Under the pieces are notes generated by a model. The model was not told the origin of the DNA and ran no database searches. It saw only the letters and a list, made by a program, of their open reading frames with translations. From assembly GCA_955652255.1 (NCBI GenBank), contig CATPAW010000234.1, positions 1-5,646 on the forward strand: 5,646 bases of DNA. The letters run 5' to 3'. Shown here in pieces: positions 1 through 4,938 of this stretch. Each line of letters begins with the position of its first letter. Position 1 is the first letter of the stretch. This stretch comes from an uncultured Chthoniobacterales bacterium (lineage in GTDB: Bacteria > Verrucomicrobiota > Verrucomicrobiia > Chthoniobacterales > UBA10450). Position numbers and translations under genes: made by a program.

Positions 1-1
1 C

Positions 2-313
2 CGGGAACGCGAACGCGGTTTCAATCAGGCAGCTTTACTCGCGGACTTGTTGAGCGCGCAGATGTCGATCCAAAATAAACCGGCGCTCCAGCGCATTCGT
101 TACACGATCACCCAGACTGCATTCGATCGCGCCGAACGGATGGAAAATTTACATGGCGCGTTTCGTTTACGAAAAAACACGGACGTGCGAGAATTGCGCG
201 TGCTTTTTATCGACGACGTTTTGACAACCGGCTCAACCCTGAGTGAGTGCGCGCGTGTTTTGAAAAAGGCCGGCGCCAGCTCCGTTCACGCAGCGACGGC
301 CGCCCGCGCGTAG
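2..313 (+). CDS. comF: ComF-family phosphoribosyltransferase, C-terminal part (5' end outside window)
   Basis: The frame is open from the window edge, so only the last 103 residues are seen; the N-terminal zinc-finger region typical of ComF lies upstream. The visible part begins with the family signature RERGFNQA (residues 1-8), continues through a basic stretch ending RAERMENLHGAF, and contains the PRPP-binding loop VLFIDDVLTTGST. That loop has the acidic pair DD and the TTGST turn that hold the ribose-phosphate of PRPP in type I phosphoribosyltransferases. ComF/GntX proteins are needed for DNA uptake in naturally competent bacteria, but many non-competent species carry them and the substrate is unsettled, so competence should not be inferred from this gene alone. 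A TTG at 47 could be read as a start, but the upstream signature shows it is internal. The stop is 5 bp before accD, which suggests co-transcription. Confidence 0.88.
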   Translation, partial: RERERGFNQAALLADLLSAQMSIQNKPALQRIRYTITQTAFDRAERMENLHGAFRLRKNTDVRELRVLFIDDVLTTGSTLSECARVLKKAGASSVHAATAARA

Positions 314-318
314 TTCCA

Positions 319-1164
319 ATGGCAATTTTCAAGAAACCCTCACTGAAAGCGCAGAGTCGCAAGAAACGCGACATCCCACACGGACTTTTCCAAAAATGTC
401 CTGGCTGCAGCGAAGTCGTGCACGAAATCGAGCTCGTCGAAAATCTGCGGGTTTGTCCGCGCTGCGATTATCATTTCGCGCTCTCGGCCCAGGAACGGAT
501 CGACAATTTGCTCGATCCGCAAAGTTTCGTGGAAATGGATGCCGATCTGAAGTCCATCGATACGTTGCGTTTTCAGGGCATGGCCACCTATAAAGATCGC
601 CTCAAGAGTTACCAGGCGAGCACGGGATTGCTCGATGCCGTCATCAGCGGATATGGAATGCTCCACGGTTACAAAGTGGCGATCGCCGTGATGGATTTCG
701 GTTTCCTCGCTGCCACCATGGGCTCGGTCGTGGGTGAAAGAATCACCCGCACAATCGAATACGGCACGACCAAGCGTTCCGCCGTAATCATCGTTGCCGC
801 TTCCGGCGGCGCACGCATGTACGAAGGAATGTTGAGTCTCATGCAAATGGCGAAAACGAGCGGCGCACTTTCCCGACACGCCGAACAGCGAATTCCGTAT
901 ATTTCCGTTTTAACGAACCCGACCACCGCCGGCGTCATGGCCAGTTTCGCTTCGTTAGGCGATGTGATCATTGCCGAACCCAGGAGCATGATCGGTTTTG
1001 CCGGGCCGCGCGTCATTAAGGAAACCACGCACCAGGATTTGCCGAAAGGATTCCAGACCGCTGAATTTCTCGAGGAACATGGATTGATCGACATCATCGT
1101 GCACCGCAAAAAAATGCGGGACCAAATCAGCCAGTTGCTCAGCTACTTTTCCTCCACGCAGTGA
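319..1164 (+). CDS. accD: Acetyl-CoA carboxylase carboxyltransferase subunit beta
   Basis: This 281-residue protein is the beta half of the carboxyltransferase that, with AccA, moves the carboxyl group from carboxybiotin on AccB to acetyl-CoA, giving malonyl-CoA for cytoplasmic fatty-acid synthesis. The N-terminal four-cysteine zinc finger is complete (Cys27, Cys30, Cys46, Cys49; CPGC and CPRC). The crotonase-fold core follows, with SGGARM at 162-167, PTTAG at 201-205, ASLGD at 211-215 and GFAGPRV at 226-232. Length is normal for the family. The ATG at 319 was chosen because the basic N-terminus starting MAIFKKP fits other AccD proteins; an in-frame ATG at 247 would lie inside comF. No clear Shine-Dalgarno sequence is visible. 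One oddity is Ala204, where most AccD proteins have the first Gly of a Gly-Gly pair. The stop overlaps the folC start; an accD-folC pair is also found in E. coli. accA is not in the window. Confidence 0.97.
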   Translation: MAIFKKPSLKAQSRKKRDIPHGLFQKCPGCSEVVHEIELVENLRVCPRCDYHFALSAQERIDNLLDPQSFVEMDADLKSIDTLRFQGMATYKDRLKSYQASTGLLDAVISGYGMLHGYKVAIAVMDFGFLAATMGSVVGERITRTIEYGTTKRSAVIIVAASGGARMYEGMLSLMQMAKTSGALSRHAEQRIPYISVLTNPTTAGVMASFASLGDVIIAEPRSMIGFAGPRVIKETTHQDLPKGFQTAEFLEEHGLIDIIVHRKKMRDQISQLLSYFSSTQ

Positions 1165-2375
1165 ACTACCGGGAGGCGCTCGCCTGGCTCTACAGCCTTC
1201 AGCGCTTCGGCATCAAGCTCGGACTGGAAAACATTCGGCGGCTAATCGACGAGTTGCATGTCGATCTTGCCGGCGCGCGCGTCATTCACGTTGCCGGCAC
1301 CAACGGCAAAGGCTCGGTTTGCGCCATGATCGATTCGATCTGCCGCGCGCAAAAATATCGCACCGGTCTTTTCACCTCGCCTCACCTCGTCACTTTTCGC
1401 GAGCGCATCCGCGTGAACGGCGAGATGATTTCGGAGGAAGCGGTGGCGCCGGCGCTGACTAAGATTCGCGATCTGATCGCAGCCTGGGAACCGCATCCGA
1501 CTTTCTTTGAAATCGCCACCGCCCTCGCCCTGCAACATTTTGCCACTGCCAAGGTCGACATCGTCATTTTGGAAACGGGCATGGGCGGCCGGCTCGACGC
1601 CACCAATGTCGTGCAATCAACCGTCGCAGTGATTACGCCGATTGATTTTGACCATGAAAAATGGCTTGGCGACTCGCTGGTGAAAATCGCGACTGAAAAA
1701 GCGGGCATCATCAAACTGAAAGTGCCGGTCGTTTCAGCTCCGCAAAAAAAAGATGTTAAAGTTGTTTTGCAAAAACGGGCTGCGGAATCCAGTGGCCCGA
1801 TTGAATTCGTGACTGAGCCTTATGAGCAGCATCCGATCGCACTGACAGGCGCGCAGCAAAAACAGAATGCCGCTCTTGCCGTCGCGGCCATCCGCGTGGC
1901 AAAGATCGACATCGACAATTCAACGATTGCGCGCGGACTTTCGTCTGTCGATTGGCCCGCGCGTTTCCAGCGATGGGACAAGCACACGATCATCGATGGT
2001 GCGCATAATCCCGCCGCCGCGCACACTCTCGTCGAAACCTGGCGGGAAATTTTTGACGATCAGCTTGCCACGCTGATCCTCGCGATTCTATCCGACAAAG
2101 ATTTGCATGGAATCTGCGAAGCGCTCGTGCCGATCACCGATCACGTGGTCTTGCCCAGGATACGCAGCGCGCGCGCCGCGAATCCGCAGGAGCTCGCCAA
2201 GATTCTGATTAATCTTGGGACTAGATGCCAGATTTGCTCAACGGTGGCGGATGCATTGGAAAACGCCGCTGCGCGTAACGAGTCCATTCTAGTCACAGGC
2301 TCATTGCATTTCGCCGGTGAAGCCCTCGCTTATCTGCAAGGCAAACCGGCTGCGTTCGAAGAATGCGCGCAATGA
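1161..2375 (+). CDS. folC: Bifunctional folylpolyglutamate synthase / dihydrofolate synthase
   Basis: FolC adds glutamate to dihydropteroate and then to reduced folates using ATP, in the cytoplasm. It belongs to the Mur ligase family. The 404-residue product shows the P-loop GTNGKGS at 46-52, the TSPHL motif at 72-76, ETGMGGRLDATN at 138-149 (Mg2+/ATP site, with Glu138 the likely metal ligand) and ITPIDFDHEKWLGDSL around 158-173. EKAGIIK at 179-185 contains the lysine (probably Lys180) that is carbamylated in characterised FolC enzymes. The C-terminal domain has WPARFQRW followed by IIDGAHNPAA. The protein is slightly shorter than common 420-430-residue FolCs, with a compact linker between the central and C-terminal domains. 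The start is GTG, overlapping the accD stop by 4 bp (GTGA), with no visible Shine-Dalgarno sequence, so translation is probably coupled to accD. It ends 37 bp before a large inverted-repeat element and converges on metG. Confidence 0.96.
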   Translation: MNYREALAWLYSLQRFGIKLGLENIRRLIDELHVDLAGARVIHVAGTNGKGSVCAMIDSICRAQKYRTGLFTSPHLVTFRERIRVNGEMISEEAVAPALTKIRDLIAAWEPHPTFFEIATALALQHFATAKVDIVILETGMGGRLDATNVVQSTVAVITPIDFDHEKWLGDSLVKIATEKAGIIKLKVPVVSAPQKKDVKVVLQKRAAESSGPIEFVTEPYEQHPIALTGAQQKQNAALAVAAIRVAKIDIDNSTIARGLSSVDWPARFQRWDKHTIIDGAHNPAAAHTLVETWREIFDDQLATLILAILSDKDLHGICEALVPITDHVVLPRIRSARAANPQELAKILINLGTRCQICSTVADALENAAARNESILVTGSLHFAGEALAYLQGKPAAFEECAQ

Positions 2376-2379
2376 TGTT

Positions 2380-2406
2380 GTAGGTGCCGCCCGTTCGAAC
2401 GCGCAC
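2380..2406 (+). repeat. GTAG-headed REP-like hairpin after folC
   Basis: GTAG at 2380-2383 is followed directly by an imperfect hairpin. Positions 2384-2390 pair with 2401-2406, giving six base pairs with C2388 bulged. The loop holds most of the 10-bp palindrome CGTTCGAACG (2392-2401). The sequence lies 4 bp after the folC stop and 6 bp before the larger repeat element. A GTAG foot plus an imperfect stem-loop is the layout of REP sequences, but the stem here is weaker than in the neighbouring units and no second copy of this sequence is in the window. It may only be chance or part of the folC terminator. Confidence 0.4.
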
Positions 2407-2412
2407 GTTCTC

Positions 2413-2522
2413 GGTAGTGCACGCGTCTCGCGTGTGGGTTTCGGCGTCGCGCCGAAACGGTCTTCCGCAAAGTTCGCGATGGCGAGGACGCCATCGCCAG
2501 CACGCGAGACGCGTGCACTACC
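2413..2522. repeat. REPIN/BIME-like inverted repeat doublet between convergent folC and metG
   Basis: The ends (2413-2434 and 2501-2522) are a perfect 22-bp inverted repeat. Each end carries GTAG (2414-2417, and as CTAC at 2518-2521), two spacer bases, and a perfect small hairpin with 6-bp stem and 3-base loop (CACGCG TCT CGCGTG at 2420-2434, its mirror at 2501-2515). Two more perfect hairpins lie inside: 2438-2446 with 2450-2458 (9 bp, loop TCG), and 2476-2484 with 2489-2497 (9 bp, loop AGGA). The whole could fold as a long stem closing a multi-branch loop. GTAG plus hairpin in inverted pairs is the known layout of REP doublets moved by RAYT transposases, and about 110 bp fits a REPIN. Assignment to that class is inference, since other genome copies were not checked. 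Sitting between convergent genes, it may also act as a two-way transcription terminator, although there is no U-tract. Confidence 0.75.
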
Positions 2523-4131
2523 CTTCAATCCGCGGGAACAACGGCACCGGTTTACCCACGACATGCCCATCTGGCAAACCGCCCCACGTCGTCTCGGCGA
2601 GACGAAACCGTTCTTCTTGCCCGCTCAACTCCATCTTCCAATTGAGTTGATCAAAAATTCCATGTGCCGCGCGGGGCAATACCGGCAAAATTAAGATCGC
2701 GATGATCCGAAGCGCTTCGGCCACATGATAGAGGACCGCATCAAGTTCTTTAGTTTGTGTCGCGTCTCTGGCGAGCTTCCATGGCGAAGCTATATCAATC
2801 AGGAAGTCAGCAGAACGTGCGACGTGAAAGGTCTCGTAAAGGACGAGATGTGTAGCGAACGTATCCATTTCAATCGTGTAAGCGCTCGCCCATGCGACGA
2901 CGAAATTATCTCTAAACTCGGGCAAAGACGCTTTACTACCATTTCTTTTAAAAACTGTATTCTCGGCCCCTCGTTCAATTACTCCATGGCGGTACTTCCA
3001 AATCATAGTTAGAGATCTGTTAAGCAAGTTTCCTAGCGAATTCGCGAGATCAGTGTTGTAACGCTCCACAAGGCGCTCTTCCGAGAAGTCCGTGTCGGTT
3101 CCAGTCGCGATGTCGTTAATCAAATAATATCGCAGCGCTTCGGCGCCGTATTTGTCGGAAAGCGTGTTTGGATCGACAATGTTCCCGGCGCTCTTGCTCA
3201 TCTTCGCTCCGGAGATGTTCCACCAGCCGTGCACGAGTAATTGCGGCATGGCCTCGTCGGGAAATCCGATGGCGTGGAGCATAATGAGCCAGTAAATCCC
3301 GTGCGCCGGAATGAGAATGTCTTTGCCGATAATTTGCAGCGCAGGCCAACGGTCGCGGAATCCTGCCGGCTGATCTTCGTACTTGTCGATTTTTGGATCG
3401 TAACCGGCGAAGCTGATGTAGTTGGTTAGGGCATCGAACCAGACGTAGGTGACGAAATCTTTGTCGAACGGCAGCTCGATGCCCCAGTCGAGCCGCGATT
3501 TCGGACGCGAAATGCAAAGGTCGCCACTGAGTTTCGCAACCGCGTTGCGCAACTCGGTCTGACGGAAATCCGGAATGACGGTACCCCGTCCCGCGCCTGC
3601 GGGATCGATGTACGACAGCAGCCACTGTTTGTGCTGCCCGAGCTTAAAATAATAATTTTCTTCTTCGCGAAATTCGACCTGCCCCCACTCCAGGCCGAAC
3701 TCGCCATCGGGCCCGCGCTCTTTGTCGGTCAGAAATTGTTCCTGGCGGACTGAGTAGTAGCCGGCTTGCTTGTCTTTGTAGATTTGCTTGTCGTCGAACA
3801 ACCGCTGCAAAATTCCCTGCACACATTTTTTGTGAAGCGGATCGGTCGTCGCAGCCCAACGGTCGTAGCGCACGTCGAGCTTTTCCCAAAGATCGACAAA
3901 CTTTTGCGTGATGGCTTTGACGAATGCGGCCGGCGCGACGCCTTCCTTCACGGCCGATTGCTGCACTTTCTGTCCGTGTTGATCGACGCCGGTGAGAAAA
4001 AAAACCTTGTCGCCTTTGAGCCGATGATAGCGCGCGATTACATCGGCCAGCACCTTTTCGTAAGCGTGCCCGATGTGCGGCGCCGAGTTGGTGTAATCGA
4101 TCGCCGTGGTGATGAAGAACATCTTTGCCAT
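2518..4131 (-). CDS. metG: Methionyl-tRNA synthetase, short form without zinc-knuckle cysteines
   Basis: MetG charges tRNA-Met with methionine in the cytoplasm and is essential. From the ATG at 4131 the protein has 537 residues. It shows the class I signatures HIGH at 19-22 and KMSKS at 310-314, the nearby FLTGVDQHGQK and GWWNISGAKMSKSAGN segments, and a helical anticodon-binding domain with SPWKLARD and DAVLYHVAEALRI. The C-terminal tRNA-binding (EMAP/Trbp111-like) domain of long MetGs is absent. Where zinc-type enzymes have a CxxC knuckle, this one has SVRQ (127-130), and the only cysteines (103 and 206) lie elsewhere. Start choice is uncertain: TTG 4143 and ATG 4122 are in frame, a stop lies just upstream of 4143, and none has a clear Shine-Dalgarno sequence. 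The ATG at 4131 gives a conventional N-terminus. The stop codon lies in the adjoining repeat. Roughly codons 358-437 are AT-richer than the rest and use AGA, CTA and ATA. Confidence 0.96.
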   Translation of the reverse strand: MAKMFFITTAIDYTNSAPHIGHAYEKVLADVIARYHRLKGDKVFFLTGVDQHGQKVQQSAVKEGVAPAAFVKAITQKFVDLWEKLDVRYDRWAATTDPLHKKCVQGILQRLFDDKQIYKDKQAGYYSVRQEQFLTDKERGPDGEFGLEWGQVEFREEENYYFKLGQHKQWLLSYIDPAGAGRGTVIPDFRQTELRNAVAKLSGDLCISRPKSRLDWGIELPFDKDFVTYVWFDALTNYISFAGYDPKIDKYEDQPAGFRDRWPALQIIGKDILIPAHGIYWLIMLHAIGFPDEAMPQLLVHGWWNISGAKMSKSAGNIVDPNTLSDKYGAEALRYYLINDIATGTDTDFSEERLVERYNTDLANSLGNLLNRSLTMIWKYRHGVIERGAENTVFKRNGSKASLPEFRDNFVVAWASAYTIEMDTFATHLVLYETFHVARSADFLIDIASPWKLARDATQTKELDAVLYHVAEALRIIAILILPVLPRAAHGIFDQLNWKMELSGQEERFRLAETTWGGLPDGHVVGKPVPLFPRIEG

Positions 4132-4158
4132 TTCGCGCGACAAACTGGCGGACTAATC

Positions 4159-4186
4159 GTTGTAGGGCAAGCGCGTCGCTTGCCAA
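4159..4186 (-). promoter_or_regulatory. Candidate sigma-70-type promoter for metG
   Basis: Read on the minus strand, TTGGCA (4186-4181; 5 of 6 matches to TTGACA) is followed after 16 bp by TACAAC (4164-4159; 4 of 6 matches to TATAAT). Transcription would start near 4152, about 20 bases before the ATG at 4131. The spacer is almost entirely the GTAG-headed hairpin described separately, so the promoter match could be a by-product of that repeat. This is a pattern match only. The alternative is read-through from the upstream minus-strand gene. Confidence 0.3.
4162..4184 (+). repeat. GTAG-headed REP-like hairpin upstream of metG
   Basis: GTAG at 4162-4165 is followed with no gap by a perfect 8-bp stem with a 3-base loop (GGCAAGCG, CGT, CGCTTGCC; 4166-4184). 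This matches the foot-plus-hairpin layout of REP sequences and resembles, without sharing stem sequence, the units at 2380 and 2413. No inverted CTAC partner was found downstream, so it appears to be a single unit. Part of its head recurs 80 bp on: TGTAG, two or three bases, then CAAGCGCG occurs at 4161-4175 and again at 4241-4256. It lies within the 158-bp gap between the secreted-protein gene and metG and overlaps the candidate metG promoter. Confidence 0.55.
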
Positions 4187-4289
4187 CTTGTTCAAAGCGA
4201 CCGGTACGATCGGTTTGGGCGCCGCTTAGGTTGCCGCCCCTGTAGTTTCAAGCGCGAGTGCGTCGCCGCATGAAAATCGTCTTAATTTC

Positions 4290-4781
4290 TTAAGTCGAAA
4301 CTTTCTTCCAGATGCCATTTACTTCTTTCCAATTGTAAAGCGGCTTGCCGTTGATCTTGTGGACGGAAGTCTCGGTGACCTTCATGTTGCCCGGCTGCCC
4401 GGTCATGAAGAAATCGATGTCATACGTCTTGCCGTCGGTCGTTTTCATATCGACGCAGGCAAAATATTTGCCGCCACCGATACTCGAAACCCGATCGTCG
4501 TGCACCCGAATCAAATCGAGCGCCAAATCTTGGCCCTTGTACTTAACGTGGAACTTTCGATCGACGGATCTCTTACTCTCGCTGCCGATATGCTTCTTGA
4601 TCCCAGCAGAGATATCAGCCTTGCTCACTTCCTTCGCCTGGGCCTGAGGATGTTCGGTCGAGCTGGCCGGAACTTGTATCGTTGTCGGCAGATGTGCCAC
4701 TGGATGTTCTGCAGCACGGATCGGCATGACCGGCGTGAAGAGCAACGCAACCGCTGTTGCGATAATGAATCGTATAGTCAT
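4290..4781 (-). CDS. Small secreted protein of unknown function
   Basis: The 163-residue product has a clear Sec-type signal peptide: Arg4, then a hydrophobic core at about 5-19, with likely cleavage after IRA at residue 23. The mature part opens with a low-complexity Pro/His/Ala/Gln-rich stretch (about 24-50), probably flexible. A compact domain follows to the end, containing VKYKGQDLALDLIRVHDD, GGGKYFACVDMKTTDGKTYDIDFFM and VHKINGKPLYNWK. The alternating hydrophobic pattern suggests mostly beta strands. There is one cysteine (in YFACVD), no transmembrane segment after the signal, no lipobox and no recognised catalytic motif. I do not recognise a named family; the residue pattern is reminiscent of conserved hypothetical proteins from Verrucomicrobiota, from memory only. 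It is likely periplasmic or exported. It lies between the P1B ATPase gene (157 bp upstream) and metG (158 bp downstream) on the same strand, with gaps large enough for its own promoter. No Shine-Dalgarno sequence is obvious before ATG 4781. Confidence 0.8.
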   Translation of the reverse strand: MTIRFIIATAVALLFTPVMPIRAAEHPVAHLPTTIQVPASSTEHPQAQAKEVSKADISAGIKKHIGSESKRSVDRKFHVKYKGQDLALDLIRVHDDRVSSIGGGKYFACVDMKTTDGKTYDIDFFMTGQPGNMKVTETSVHKINGKPLYNWKEVNGIWKKVST

Positions 4782-4938
4782 AAGCTTAAGATGTTGAATT
4801 TACTTCGCTTTGTTCGGACAAAATATTTTGCCGCGGTTTCCGATGGTTTGTGAAGCCAACTGTTTGCATGGCATAGACGCGCCAGCTCCGAGACCTTCTT
4901 CCATTCCTACCGAACTGCGATTAGGTGCAGCCCATCGT

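Noticed and set aside
247..318. In-frame upstream ATG giving a 305-residue AccD
   Set aside because: The added 24 residues would overlap the comF coding end and are Arg-rich and unlike AccD. The ATG at 319 gives a standard N-terminus with the zinc finger at residue 27.
340..1109. Long minus-strand open frames (340-879 and 669-1109) opposite accD
   Set aside because: They are antisense to a certain accD with full motifs, show no recognisable domain, and look like GC-driven shadow frames.
2376..2522. A classical intrinsic terminator between folC and metG
   Set aside because: Strong hairpins are present, but no T-run follows on either strand. Termination by the repeat is possible but not supported enough for a separate feature.
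2301..2694. Open frames on both strands running through the inverted repeat (2317-2694 plus, 2384-2650 plus, 2301-2570 minus, 2330-2518 minus)
   Set aside because: They begin inside folC or metG and are open only because the GC-rich repeat lacks stops. Their Arg/Ala/Pro-rich translations come from the repeat itself.
3644..4245. Open frames overlapping the 5' part of metG (3644-4195 minus, 3766-4245 plus)
   Set aside because: They lie in alternative frames of a gene with HIGH and KMSKS motifs and have no protein-like features, being Arg-rich or of mixed composition.
4345..4853. Plus-strand frames (4345-4647, 4359-4853) opposite the secreted-protein gene
   Set aside because: The minus-strand frame has a convincing signal peptide and ordered domain; the plus-strand products do not.
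4782..4938. Small gene, tRNA or terminator in the gap between the ATPase and secreted-protein genes
   Set aside because: No open frame with a plausible start, no cloverleaf and no hairpin with a T-run was found. Only the short AT palindrome stands out.
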